Shown: one piece after another, positions 43,293 to 54,095 of the stretch
How the letters are laid out: each line of letters starts with the position of its first letter
Position numbering within the stretch: the stretch's first letter is position 1
Assembly (NCBI RefSeq): GCF_013004595.1
Contig: NZ_JABEMC010000011.1
Coordinates: 1-64,000, forward strand
Source of the DNA: Brevibacterium luteolum
GTDB lineage: Bacteria; Actinomycetota; Actinomycetes; Actinomycetales; Brevibacteriaceae
Reading direction: 5' to 3'
DNA: 64,000 bases
The notes under the pieces: generated by a model
What the model saw: the letters and a program-made list of their open reading frames with translations, nothing else
What the model was told of the DNA's origin: nothing
Database searches by the model: none
Translations under genes and position numbers: made by a program

Positions 43293-43298
43293 TAGGAT
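43293..43298 (+). promoter_or_regulatory. -10 box (TAGGAT) pointing to ATG 43306
   Basis: 7 bases before ATG 43306. This fits leaderless initiation at the codon upstream of the in-frame TAG rather than at ATG 43354. Confidence 0.45.
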
Positions 43299-43305
43299 GA
43301 CCGCC

Positions 43306-44088
43306 ATGGATGACACCTGGTTTGCCGGCGTGGCCGAGTAGCATGAGCTGCTCATGGGTGCCGCCTGGCAGCGGCTCATGGCCCACATCGGGCCCGCCGT
43401 CGCCGAGGCGGTCAGCACCTCGGCGGGTCCGATCGTTGAGTACAGGGCCGGGTCGGGCATCGGCAGCACGCGCCTGCATGAGCGGTTCCCGCACGCCGAT
43501 CTCATCGCGTGCGAACCTGATGCGATCATGCGCGCCGTGCTCTTCGGCCGGCTCGGGGCTGATGCGAGGATGCGTGAGCGCGTCACCGTCATCCCGCTGC
43601 CGGTCGCAGCCGAGCACGCAGAAGAGCTGCGCGCCCAGCTGCCGGCTCCCGGCAGTGTGCCGGTCATCCTCGTCGCCCATGTGCTCGGCATCCTCGACGC
43701 CGATGCCCGGGGTCTGCTGTGGCAGCTCATCGCAGAGTCGCTGACCGATTCCGGCATCGCACTCATCACCGCCGGGTCCCCGCACGCAGACGACCCGGAA
43801 GACGCCGACGCGCAGACCGCGCCAGACGCTCCGCAGGTCTTCATCGAGGACATCACTGTCGGTGCGCACACTGTCACCGGGGAGTACCGGCGCGAGAACG
43901 GGCACATGCAGGTGACTTACACCCAGCGTGATGCCGCCGGTGCGGTGCTGCGGCAGGTCGCGACCGAACCGCGGGAGATCACCGCTTCGCTGATGATCGA
44001 GGACTACCGACGTGAAGCAGCCGACCACGGCTTGGAATCACAGGTGGTCTCGGGCTACATCCTCAGGCTCAGCCGTCAGCCTCAGTGA
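43306..44088 (+). pseudogene. Class I SAM methyltransferase with in-frame TAG at codon 12
   Basis: ATG 43306 opens MDDTWFAGVAE, then TAG (43339-43341), then HELLMGAAWQRLMAHIGPAV and a methyltransferase-like protein of 244 residues from ATG 43354. VEYRAGSGIGSTRLHERFP is motif I, though unusual (Tyr-Arg where Asp/Leu-Gly is normal); VPVILVAHVLGILDADARGL follows. CAG or TAC to TAG would restore a 260-residue protein of normal length. ATG 43354 has no convincing RBS, so expression would need reinitiation or suppression. The 3' end overlaps the convergent macro-domain gene by 20 bases. Confidence 0.65.
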
Positions 44089-44590
44089 ACACCTGGGCGA
44101 AGGCTGCGTGGATGTCAGGGGAGAAGAGCACGAAGCGCACCTCGTCGATGCCCTCCCAGCCCTGGGCGGAGCATGCCTGCCCGGCGGCCTCAGCGGTCTC
44201 GGAAGCCGACCAGCCGTAGACCCCGGCGCCGATCGCCGGAAACGCCACCGTCCTGGCTCCCATACGCTGCGCCTCTCTCAGGCTCTCCGCATAGCAGGAG
44301 ACGAGCACCTCGGGATCGGTCTGGCCGGCGTGCCGGTTCGGGCCGACGGTGTGGATGACCCAGTCAGCAGACAGGTTTCCGGCCGGAGTCGCGACCGCCT
44401 GGCCGGCGGGCAGGCCGTCGGGCAGCTGCTCGGCACGGACTTTCCGGCACTCTTCGAGCAGGTCCGGTCCGGCTGCCCGGTGGATCGCGCCGTCGACTCC
44501 GCCGCCGCCGAGCAGGGAGGAGTTGGCGGCATTGACGATCGCTTCGCAGGTCTCGGCGGTGATGTCTCCGGTGCGCAGGGTGATGCGCAT
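44069..44590 (-). CDS. Macro-domain protein (O-acetyl-ADP-ribose deacetylase-like)
   Basis: 173 residues from ATG 44588-44590 (GGAG upstream). ITLRTGDITAETCEAIVNAA, NSSLLGGGGVDGAIH and VAFPAIGAGVYGWSASETA form the ADP-ribose pocket of MacroD/YmdB-type macro domains; Asn in VNAANSS and Asp in GGVDGAI are the catalytic positions. It hydrolyses O-acetyl-ADP-ribose or removes ADP-ribose from proteins. It follows an unknown gene by 20 bases (same operon). Confidence 0.92.
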   Translation of the reverse strand: MRITLRTGDITAETCEAIVNAANSSLLGGGGVDGAIHRAAGPDLLEECRKVRAEQLPDGLPAGQAVATPAGNLSADWVIHTVGPNRHAGQTDPEVLVSCYAESLREAQRMGARTVAFPAIGAGVYGWSASETAEAAGQACSAQGWEGIDEVRFVLFSPDIHAAFAQVFTEADG

Positions 44591-44610
44591 AGTCAAGCTG
44601 CTCCTTCGGA

Positions 44611-45063
44611 TCAGGCGACGGTCAGCGAGACGGAGCACAGCCCGCCGTTGACGTCGTATTCGGTGCGGATCTCGGTCGTCTCCAGGTTGAACACCTCGGC
44701 GCCGGCCGTGTTGTCCTCGAACAGGGCGTGGACCCGCTGCGGGGCGCCGAACGTCTTGTGCACCTGCGCGGCATTCGGCCGGCACCACCACGACTCAACG
44801 AGCCAGGAGGGCACGACGATGCCGTTGAAGGAACCGGTGCGGTCGTAAACGAGGCGCAGCTCCACCTCGGCCAGCGTGCCGGAGGCGAAGAGGAACTCGA
44901 CACCGGAGTTGACGAAGGTCCACCACACGCAGTCATCGGATTCCGTGCGCAGCGGATTCTCCCCGACGACGAGCATGGCGGAGAGGACGGCGATGTCATC
45001 GCAGCGGCGGCCGACAGCGCGACTGAGGGGAAGGATGTTTCCGGACACGGGCAGCGCGTTCAT
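44611..45063 (-). CDS. Uncharacterised protein upstream of the macro-domain gene
   Basis: 150 residues, not recognised. No signal peptide or membrane helix. Features: MLVVGENPLRTESDDCVWWTF and VYDRTGSFNGIVVPSWLVES, tryptophan-rich (WW twice), and an all-beta-looking C-terminus. The start at ATG 45063 is supported by TAAGCT 7 bases upstream (leaderless). It is probably co-transcribed with the macro-domain protein, so a role in ADP-ribose or stress biology is possible but not shown. Confidence 0.65.
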   Translation of the reverse strand: MNALPVSGNILPLSRAVGRRCDDIAVLSAMLVVGENPLRTESDDCVWWTFVNSGVEFLFASGTLAEVELRLVYDRTGSFNGIVVPSWLVESWWCRPNAAQVHKTFGAPQRVHALFEDNTAGAEVFNLETTEIRTEYDVNGGLCSVSLTVA

Positions 45064-45070
45064 GTGACAC

Positions 45071-45076
45071 AGCTTA
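45071..45076 (-). promoter_or_regulatory. -10 box (TAAGCT) of the unknown/macro operon
   Basis: Complement of AGCTTA; 7 bases from the ATG at 45063. Confidence 0.45.
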
Positions 45077-45241
45077 CAGTCGCTCACGTGTGAAGCGGGA
45101 GGGGCTGGACAGCGCGCCTGTATCACGATTGCGTGACGATCGGCGACCCGGCGGGTGGATCTTTTCACCGGCAATCGGGTTTTGGCTACGGTGAGATCGC
45201 ATTCGTGTCCCACTTCCCACCAGGTCACTGGAAGGACATCC

Positions 45242-46414
45242 ATGTCTCGCACGACCCGTGCCCCGCTGCGCCGACGGTACCGCACCGTCCTCGCCGCAGC
45301 CGTTCTCACAGCCACCGGGCTCACCGGCGTGGCCGGTCCCGCCGCGGCCAACCCGCTGGCCGATCCTCCGCAGATCGGTCACGATCTGCCGCCGCGCCCG
45401 CCGATCAAGCAGATCGAAGTCGATCCGCTCACCGGCCACGTCATCGACACCAACCCGGCCGCCGATCCGCCGCTCAAGCCCGGCTCCGGGCTGCACGAGG
45501 GCAAACCGGCCTTCGTCGACGTCGCCGTTGCCACGGTCTGGACCGATTCCTCCAGCCCGCGCAAGGTCGACCAGCCGGCGCTGGCCAACCCAGTGAAGCT
45601 CGATGAGTGGAACGCCAACCTCAAGGACACCGAGGTGCGCCGCGGACTGACCGGCAAGACACAGACCCAGGCGCTCTACGGCGACGAAGTCCGTGTCCTG
45701 TCGCTTACGAAGGACTGGGCGAAGGTCGCCGTGCGCTCGCAGTCCGACCCCGGCGCCAAGCACGGCTATGAGGGCTGGATGCCGCGCGCCCAGCTCGTCG
45801 GCAACCCGGACTTCGGCAAGCTGCGCGGTGCAGGCGAGCTCGCCGTCGTCAAGGCGGTCAAGACCGCTGTCAGCGACGCCCCGGGCGGCAAGGCGATGAA
45901 GGCCGTGTCGACGAACACCGAACTGCCGGTGCTCACCCGCAGCGATGATGCCGTGCGCGTGCGCCTGCCCAACGGCACCACCGGCTGGGTCAAGTCCGCT
46001 GACGTGCGCCTGCAGGCGTCCGGCACCGGCGCCCCGAAGCCCAAGCCGACCGATCTGACCGCCACGGCCAAACGGTATGAGGGCATCCGGTACCTGTGGG
46101 CTGGCACGTCCCAGTACGGCTTCGACTGCTCCGGTTTCACCTATGCAGTCTTCCGCTCCCACGGCATCGACATCCCGCGCGACTCCGGCCCGCAGTCGAA
46201 GGCCGGCAAGAGCGTGAAGGCCTCGCAGCTGCAGCATGGCGACCTCATCTTCTTCGCCAATCGCGGCGGCAAGGGATCGGTCCACCATGTCGGCATGTAC
46301 ATCGGCGGCGGGAAGATGATCCACGCCCCGAACGCCTCGAAGAACGTCGAGATCGTCGACTGGAAGAAGTGGGATCGCTCCGGCCAGTTCGCCGGCGCCA
46401 AGCGCTACCTCTGA
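45242..46414 (+). CDS. Secreted NlpC/P60 (C40) peptidoglycan endopeptidase with SH3-like domains
   Basis: 390 residues from ATG 45242 (GGAAGGAC upstream). Signal peptide to about residue 38 (GVAGPAAANP). The middle (about 80-270) shows two SH3b-like repeats, including YGDEVRVLSLTKDWAKV and LPNGTTGWVKSADVRLQ. The C-terminal domain has the catalytic Cys in FDCSGFTYAVF, His in HHVGMYIGGG and a third polar residue in MIHAPNASKN. It cleaves cell-wall stem peptides. A perfect hairpin terminates the gene. Confidence 0.93.
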   Translation: MSRTTRAPLRRRYRTVLAAAVLTATGLTGVAGPAAANPLADPPQIGHDLPPRPPIKQIEVDPLTGHVIDTNPAADPPLKPGSGLHEGKPAFVDVAVATVWTDSSSPRKVDQPALANPVKLDEWNANLKDTEVRRGLTGKTQTQALYGDEVRVLSLTKDWAKVAVRSQSDPGAKHGYEGWMPRAQLVGNPDFGKLRGAGELAVVKAVKTAVSDAPGGKAMKAVSTNTELPVLTRSDDAVRVRLPNGTTGWVKSADVRLQASGTGAPKPKPTDLTATAKRYEGIRYLWAGTSQYGFDCSGFTYAVFRSHGIDIPRDSGPQSKAGKSVKASQLQHGDLIFFANRGGKGSVHHVGMYIGGGKMIHAPNASKNVEIVDWKKWDRSGQFAGAKRYL

Positions 46415-46438
46415 CAGATCTGAGCGCTGAGAACAGCA

Positions 46439-46466
46439 GGGCCCGGAACCGATCGGTTCCGGGCCC
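46439..46466. terminator. Bidirectional terminator between NlpC/P60 gene and icd
   Basis: GGGCCCGGAACC (46439-46450) and GGTTCCGGGCCC (46455-46466) pair perfectly around GATC; ACAGC/GCTGT extends it by five pairs. Confidence 0.75.
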
Positions 46467-46492
46467 AGCTGTTGTCGCTGAGGATCAGAGGA

Positions 46493-48850
<2,358 letters not shown>

Positions 48851-48939
48851 CTATCCTGTTGCGCGGGGTCCACGCGACCCTGCCGCCACCAGGGAAGATC
48901 CGGTGACGGCTGAGTACCAGCACAGGGGAGGAGACCGCG

Positions 48940-49578
48940 ATGGCGAAGCTGTACTTCCGCTACGGCGCCATGAATTCGGGCAAGTCCACCGCCCTGCTGC
49001 AGGCGGCCTACAATTATGAGGAGCGCGGCCAGCGGGTGCTGCTGGCCAAGCCGCGCATCGACACGAAGGGCGCTGACGAGATCGTCTCCCGCTTAGGCGT
49101 CACCCGCACCGTCGACTTCCTCATCGACGCTGATGCCGATGTCGAGCAGATCTTTGCCGACACCGCCGGCTACGTCGACCACGATGCGCTCATCGAGAGC
49201 CTGGAGATGCCCGTCCAGCCGGTCGCCTGCCTGCTCATCGACGAAGCCCAGTTCCTCACCGGCAGCCAGGTCGATGACTGCCTGCGGATCGCGACCCTGC
49301 ACAACGTGCCGGTCATGGCCTACGGCATCCGCACCGACTTCCAGACACGGGCCTTCCCCGGCTCAGCGAGGCTGCTGGAGATCGCCCACACGCTCGAGGA
49401 GCTCAAGACGATCTGCCGGTGCGGGCGCAAGGCGATGTTCAACGGCCGCCAGGTTGATGGCGAGTTCGTCTTCTCCGGCGACCAGGTCGCCATCGACGGC
49501 ATGGACGTCACCTACGAGTCGCTGTGCGCCAACTGCTATCTCACCCGGTCCGGGGGAGTGCTCGGCGCGCCGCGCTGA
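48940..49578 (+). CDS. tdk: Thymidine kinase (type II)
   Basis: 212 residues. P-loop YGAMNSGKST at 8-17; VACLLIDEAQFLTGSQVDD carries the Walker B-like acidic residue and the catalytic glutamate. Zinc lasso Cys in CRCGRKAMFNGR and CANCYLTRSGG. Phosphorylates thymidine in nucleoside salvage. Strong RBS GGGAGGAG before ATG 48940. Confidence 0.95.
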   Translation: MAKLYFRYGAMNSGKSTALLQAAYNYEERGQRVLLAKPRIDTKGADEIVSRLGVTRTVDFLIDADADVEQIFADTAGYVDHDALIESLEMPVQPVACLLIDEAQFLTGSQVDDCLRIATLHNVPVMAYGIRTDFQTRAFPGSARLLEIAHTLEELKTICRCGRKAMFNGRQVDGEFVFSGDQVAIDGMDVTYESLCANCYLTRSGGVLGAPR

Positions 49579-49699
49579 GCCGGCCGCCGCCTCGGCGACG
49601 CCTAACGATCCGGACACGCCTGCGCCCTGCGGTATCGGTGCGTGAGCGCCTTCACTATGGTGGAAGCTGAACGTTCCGTGTGAAGGAGGAGGCTCGACC

Positions 49700-50509
49700 A
49701 TGACGATCCCGCTGCTGTCCTACTCGATCGTCCACGATCCCGGCCCCGACGCTCCCGTCCTCATCCTCGGCAACGCGCTGGGCACCACCCGCGAACTTTG
49801 GGCTGGTGTGGCCTACCGGATGGCCGATGACTACCGCATCGTCACCTTCGACCTGCCCGGCCACGACCCCGCCAGTCACACCGCAGACGATCTTGAAGCC
49901 CAGCTCGCCGACCTCACTCTGACCGACATCGCCGCTGGTGTCATCGCCATCGCCGATGCGATCGGCGCTGAGACCTTCCTCTACGCCGGCCTGTCGATCA
50001 GCGGCGGGGTGGCCATGCAGCTGGCCCTCGACCACCCCGACCGGGTCACCGCCGCAGCCGCTCTGTGCGCGGCCCCGAAGTTCGGTGACGCTGAGAGCTG
50101 GGACGCGCGCATCGCCGCCGTCCGGGCTGACGGCACCCGCAGCCTCATCCCCGACACCGCCGACCGGTGGTTCGCCGCCGGCTTCCTCGACGAGGACAAC
50201 CCGGCAGGCCCGATGGTCTGCGAGATGCTCGGCAACGTCCCTGACGCCGGCTACATCGCCTGCTGCCAGGCGCTGTCGCGCTTCGACCTCACCGACCGGA
50301 TCTCCGACATCTCCATCCCGATCCTCTTCGTCGCCGGCGCCCAGGACATCGGCAACCCGCCGGAGTCCATGCGCGCCCTGGCCGAACAGGTCGAGGCAGG
50401 TGAAGCGACCGTCATCCCGGATGCCGCCCACATCGTCGTCGCCGAACACCCCGACCTCGTCTGCGATGCGCTGACCGCCTTCTTCTCCCGCACCGAGAAC
50501 CGCAGCTGA
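49700..50509 (+). CDS. Alpha/beta hydrolase (3-oxoadipate enol-lactonase-like)
   Basis: 269 residues. LILGNALGTTRELWAGVAYR is typical of the PcaD-like group, FLYAGLSISGGVAMQLAL gives Ser99 as nucleophile, and DAAHIVVAEHPDLV the catalytic His. No other beta-ketoadipate genes are nearby, so the lactonase role is uncertain. AAGGAGGAGG precedes ATG 49700. The DASS transporter gene follows 70 bases later. Confidence 0.85.
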   Translation: MTIPLLSYSIVHDPGPDAPVLILGNALGTTRELWAGVAYRMADDYRIVTFDLPGHDPASHTADDLEAQLADLTLTDIAAGVIAIADAIGAETFLYAGLSISGGVAMQLALDHPDRVTAAAALCAAPKFGDAESWDARIAAVRADGTRSLIPDTADRWFAAGFLDEDNPAGPMVCEMLGNVPDAGYIACCQALSRFDLTDRISDISIPILFVAGAQDIGNPPESMRALAEQVEAGEATVIPDAAHIVVAEHPDLVCDALTAFFSRTENRS

Positions 50510-50578
50510 CACACCCCGTCCACCCGCCCCATCCATCCGCCTGTCCACCGCCCCCATCGATCTGAGGGAATGAGCCCG

Positions 50579-52210
50579 ATGTCCGAGAACAGACCAGCAG
50601 GCGAACACGCCTCCCACTACTCGCCGCTGCCGCGCACCGGCAGCAGCGAGCAGAATATGCTCTCACCCGGAGAGCGGGCACAGCCGTTCTCGACGTCGAC
50701 GAACTACACCCGCTGGATCGGCATCATCGGAGGGCTCGTGCTCGCCGCCATCATCTGGTTCGTCATGCCCGAGGACGTGCCCCACGGCGCCCGCGTCACC
50801 GCCGCCACAGCCAGCCTCATGGCAGTGTGGTGGATGACCGAGGCGCTGCCGATCCCGGCCACCGCACTCGTCCCGCTCGTCGTCTTCCCCCTCCTCATCG
50901 AAGGCACCGAAGAGGCCCCGGTGACCGTCTCCTCAGTCGGCGCGAAATACGGCTCCGACACGATCTTCCTGTTCATGGGCGGGTTCCTCATCGCCCTGGC
51001 GATGCAGCGCTGGAACCTCCACCGGCGCATCGCCCTCATCATCCTGTCGTTCATGGGCGAGCGCACCGGCGCACTCATCGCCGGCTTCATGATCGCCACC
51101 GCGTTCCTGTCGATGTGGGTGTCGAACACCGCCACCGCCGTGCTCATGCTGCCCATCGGCCTGTCTGTCCTCGTGCTCGTCAACGAGGCGATGTCGAAGA
51201 CCGGTGATGACACGCTCGAAGACTCCGAGAAGGCCGATGACGACGCGACCGGCACCGACGGCATCCTGCAGTCGCGCTTCGGGACCGCACTCATGCTCGG
51301 CATCGCCTATGCCGCCTCGATCGGCTCGGTCGCCACGATCATCGGCACCCCGCCGAACACCCTGCTGGTCGGCTACCTGCGCGAGAACGAGGGCATCAAC
51401 ATCCAGTTCGGCCAGTGGATGCTCGTCGGCACCCCGGTGGCGATCGTCATGCTCGTCGTCGCCTGGTTCGTGCTCACCAAGATGTTCTTCAAACCCGAGA
51501 TCGACCGGATCCCCGGCGGCCGCGACCTCATCCGGGCGGAGATGGACAAGCTCGGACCGGTCTCCCAGGGCGAATGGCGTGTCCTCACCCTCTTCGTGCT
51601 CGCTGCTGTGTCGTGGATCGCGCTCCCGATCATCTTCGAAGACCCGCCGATCGACGACGCCGGCATCGCCATGACCATCGGCCTGCTGCTGTTCTTCATG
51701 CCCGCCGGCCACGCCCGCGGCGTGCGCCTGCTCGACTGGGAATCGGCCGTCGAACTGCCGTGGGGTGTGCTGCTGCTCTTCGGCGGCGGCCTGGCGCTGT
51801 CGGACCAGTTCACCAAGACCGGGCTGACCGACTGGATCGGCGAATCAGTCCAGGCGCTGGACTGGGTGCCGCTTATCGCACTCGTCGTCATCCTCACCAC
51901 CGGCATCATCTTCCTCACCGAGATCACCTCGAACACCGCGACGGCAGCGACGTTCATCCCGGTGGTCGCCGGTGTGGCGATGGGCCTGGGCTACGACCCG
52001 CTGCTGCTGACGATCCCGGTCGCACTCGCCGCCACGTGTGCGTTCATGCTGCCGGTGGCCACCCCGCCCAACGCGGTGGCCTACGGCTCGGGTTATGTGC
52101 GCATCGCCGACATGGTCAAGGGCGGTGTGGTGCTCAACGTCATCGGCATCGTCATCATCTCGATCGTCACGATGACGATCGCGGTGGGCGTCTTCTCGAT
52201 CGCTCTGTGA
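50579..52210 (+). CDS. DASS-family sodium/dicarboxylate (SLC13-type) symporter
   Basis: 543 residues from ATG 50579 (GAGGGA 9 bases upstream; ATG 50570 is too close to it). Two SNT motifs that bind sodium, WVSNTATAVLMLP and EITSNTATAATFIPV, together with WWMTEALPIPATALVPLVVF, define the family. About 11 membrane helices and a polar loop around 205-225. It likely imports succinate, malate, citrate or sulfate with Na+; the substrate cannot be told apart here. Confidence 0.92.
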   Translation: MSENRPAGEHASHYSPLPRTGSSEQNMLSPGERAQPFSTSTNYTRWIGIIGGLVLAAIIWFVMPEDVPHGARVTAATASLMAVWWMTEALPIPATALVPLVVFPLLIEGTEEAPVTVSSVGAKYGSDTIFLFMGGFLIALAMQRWNLHRRIALIILSFMGERTGALIAGFMIATAFLSMWVSNTATAVLMLPIGLSVLVLVNEAMSKTGDDTLEDSEKADDDATGTDGILQSRFGTALMLGIAYAASIGSVATIIGTPPNTLLVGYLRENEGINIQFGQWMLVGTPVAIVMLVVAWFVLTKMFFKPEIDRIPGGRDLIRAEMDKLGPVSQGEWRVLTLFVLAAVSWIALPIIFEDPPIDDAGIAMTIGLLLFFMPAGHARGVRLLDWESAVELPWGVLLLFGGGLALSDQFTKTGLTDWIGESVQALDWVPLIALVVILTTGIIFLTEITSNTATAATFIPVVAGVAMGLGYDPLLLTIPVALAATCAFMLPVATPPNAVAYGSGYVRIADMVKGGVVLNVIGIVIISIVTMTIAVGVFSIAL

Positions 52211-52250
52211 ATGTGAGGACCGTCATGCCCTCAGCCTGCTGACCAGCAGT

Positions 52251-52256
52251 TAGGGT
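52251..52256 (+). promoter_or_regulatory. -10 box (TAGGGT) for leaderless OYE mRNA
   Basis: 6 bases before ATG 52263. Confidence 0.45.
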
Positions 52257-52262
52257 GAGGGC

Positions 52263-53339
52263 ATGGCGAAGCTCTTCGAACCGGTCACCCTGCGCGGACT
52301 CACCGTCCGCAACCGCGTCTGGCTGGCACCGATGTGCCAGTACTCCTGCGAGAACCTCGACGGCATGCCCGGTCACTGGCACCTCGTCCACCTCGGCGCC
52401 CGCGCCACCGGCGGCTTCGGGCTCATCCTCACCGAAGCAGCCGCAGTGCTGCCCGAGGGCCGGATCTCCCCCCAGGACGCCGGCATCTGGTCCGATGCCC
52501 ACACCGAGGCCTGGGCTCCGATCGTCGACTTCGCCCACAGCCAGGGCGCAGCGATCGGCATGCAGCTCGCCCACGCCGGCCGCAAGGCCAGCACCTACCG
52601 TCCGTTCGTCGGCGAACCGTCCGGCTCCGTCCCCGAGGCAGAGGGCGGCTGGGCGACGGTCGGGCCCTCGGCCCTCGCATTCGAAGGGCTGGCAGAGCCG
52701 GCAGCGCTGAGCCGGGAGGCCATCGCCGAGGTCGTCGAGGCCTTCGCAGCCGCCGCCCGCCGGGCTGACGCGGCCGGTTTCGACACGGTCGAGATCCACG
52801 CCGCCCACGGCTACCTGCTGCACTCGTTCCTCTCACCGCTGTCCAACGTCCGCGACGACGAATACGGCGGTGACCTCGCCGGCCGTTCACGGCTGCTCAT
52901 GGAGGTCTACACCGCCGTGCGCGAGGCCTTCCCCGAGGATAAACCGGTGCTCGTGCGGATCTCGGCCAGCGAATGGACCGACGGCGGCTTCGACGTCGCC
53001 GAGGCGACCGAGGTCTCCATCGCCCTGCAGGACGCCGGTGCCGACCTCATCGACGTGTCCTCCGGCGGCAACGTCATCGCCGACATCCCGGTCGGCCCGT
53101 CCTATCAGGTGCCGCTGGCCGCCGAGATCGCCGCCGCCGGTGTCACCACCGGTGCTGTCGGGCTCATCACCGAACCCGCCCAGGCCGAAGGCATCCTGGT
53201 CTCCGGTGATGCCGATGTCGTGCTGCTGGCCCGTGCTGCACTGCGCGAACCTGCCTGGCCGCTGCGGGCCGCTCACGCACTGGGACTCAACTGGCGCGAC
53301 GCGCCGTACCCGCCGCAGTACACCCGCGGCAAGTGGTGA
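52263..53339 (+). CDS. Old yellow enzyme, YqjM-type NADH:flavin oxidoreductase
   Basis: 358 residues. NRVWLAPMCQYSCENLDGMP contains the thermophilic-like Cys of YqjM-class OYEs; MQLAHAGRKASTYRP holds the substrate-binding His/Arg region and HAAHGYLLHSFLSPLSNVR the catalytic H-x2-H. FMN-dependent reduction of activated alkenes. Leaderless promoter; converges with the SMR pair. Confidence 0.93.
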   Translation: MAKLFEPVTLRGLTVRNRVWLAPMCQYSCENLDGMPGHWHLVHLGARATGGFGLILTEAAAVLPEGRISPQDAGIWSDAHTEAWAPIVDFAHSQGAAIGMQLAHAGRKASTYRPFVGEPSGSVPEAEGGWATVGPSALAFEGLAEPAALSREAIAEVVEAFAAAARRADAAGFDTVEIHAAHGYLLHSFLSPLSNVRDDEYGGDLAGRSRLLMEVYTAVREAFPEDKPVLVRISASEWTDGGFDVAEATEVSIALQDAGADLIDVSSGGNVIADIPVGPSYQVPLAAEIAAAGVTTGAVGLITEPAQAEGILVSGDADVVLLARAALREPAWPLRAAHALGLNWRDAPYPPQYTRGKW

Positions 53340-53349
53340 GTCGACAGTC

Positions 53350-53706
53350 CTAAGACTGCGACGCTGCCTTCTCCGTACCGGCGTCATCGGCCTTATCAGC
53401 GGTGAGCTGCAGCCCGGCAACACCGGCGATGATGAGGACCAGACAGGCGATCTTGCCGGGCCCGAACTCCTCGCCGAGGACTGCGGACCAGGCAGCGGTC
53501 GTCGCTGCGCCGACTCCGGTCCAGATCGCATAGGCGGTGCCCATTGGGATCGCCCGCATTGCATAGGCTAGGCCGGTCAGCGATGCCGCGAGGCCTATGA
53601 GGAAGAGCGCTCCGCGTCCGGGGTGCAGCACTCCGGCGGCCAGCATGCCCGCCCAAACCGCCTCGGCCATGCCGGAGAAGATGAGTGCCAGCCAGTACTT
53701 CGTCAT
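53350..53706 (-). CDS. SMR-family efflux subunit B (guanidinium exporter candidate)
   Basis: 118 residues, four membrane helices. The central Glu is in SGMAEAVWAGMLAA near 14; AYAIWTGVGAATTAAWSAVL and IACLVLIIAGVAGLQL match SMR helices 3-4. It overlaps subunit A by 4 bases (ATGA), so the two are made together and probably form a heterodimer. The polar C-terminal tail (KADDAGTEKAASQS) is unusual for SMR. Guanidine-III riboswitch control of the operon points to guanidinium as the substrate. Confidence 0.88.
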   Translation of the reverse strand: MTKYWLALIFSGMAEAVWAGMLAAGVLHPGRGALFLIGLAASLTGLAYAMRAIPMGTAYAIWTGVGAATTAAWSAVLGEEFGPGKIACLVLIIAGVAGLQLTADKADDAGTEKAASQS

Positions 53707-54014
53707 GACAGCACCTGCAGTCCGACGACACCGGCGATGATCGCTGCGACACAGGCGATCCGCACGAGATTCAGCCGTTCAGTCCCGCGCAGCGCGCCGA
53801 GCGCCAGCGTGGTGATCGCGCCGACGGCGACCCACACGGCATAACCGGAGCCGACAGGAACCTTCTGCAGACCCCACGCGAGGCCTCCCATAGAGACGAT
53901 GGTTCCGATGATGAAGAGAGTCAGACGCGGCACGATCCGCAGATGGCGGGCGGCCAGGGCGAACGCCCACATCGCCTCGAACGTGCCGGATGAGATGAGA
54001 ACAGTCCAGTACAT
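53703..54014 (-). CDS. SMR-family efflux subunit A (guanidinium exporter candidate)
   Basis: 103 residues from ATG 54012-54014, beginning MYWTVLISSGTFEAMWAFAL with the essential Glu13. WGLQKVPVGSGYAVWVAVGA and IACVAAIIAGVVGLQVL are typical SMR helices. An in-frame ATG at 54071 would be inside the riboswitch and is rejected. No strong RBS is visible between the aptamer and the ATG, suggesting that access to the start is what the riboswitch controls. Proton-driven antiporter. Confidence 0.9.
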   Translation of the reverse strand: MYWTVLISSGTFEAMWAFALAARHLRIVPRLTLFIIGTIVSMGGLAWGLQKVPVGSGYAVWVAVGAITTLALGALRGTERLNLVRIACVAAIIAGVVGLQVLS

Positions 54015-54023
54015 GATGAGAAA

Positions 54024-54065
54024 GCGGCCGTCTTTGCGCTCGGCGGGTACGGCTCCCTCGTCCGC
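54024..54065 (-). promoter_or_regulatory. Guanidine-III (ykkC-III) riboswitch
   Basis: On the minus strand the leader carries GCGGACGAGGGAGCCGTA, then CCCGCC, and AAGACGGCC just before the gene. This follows the guanidine-III consensus (GGACGAGG..GCCGUACCC..AGACGGC). Pairing GCGG/CCGC gives P1 and GCCGT/ACGGC gives P2, which interlock as the diagnostic pseudoknot. The 10-base gap between aptamer end (54024) and ATG (54014) fits translational control. Guanidinium binding would expose the start of the SMR pair. Confidence 0.8.
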
Positions 54066-54089
54066 TGGCACTGTCGGTGCCTGCCCGCC

Positions 54090-54095
54090 ACCATA
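54090..54095 (-). promoter_or_regulatory. -10 box (TATGGT) of the riboswitch/SMR transcript
   Basis: Complement of ACCATA; transcription would start about 18 bases before the aptamer. Confidence 0.4.

Noticed and set aside
45064-45241. Possible c-di-AMP (ydaO) riboswitch before the NlpC/P60 gene
   Set aside because: Such riboswitches often precede this gene type in actinobacteria, but the leader lacks the conserved ydaO blocks.
54015-54071. Longer N-terminus for SMR subunit A from ATG 54071
   Set aside because: It would be encoded inside the guanidine-III aptamer; SMR homology begins at ATG 54014.
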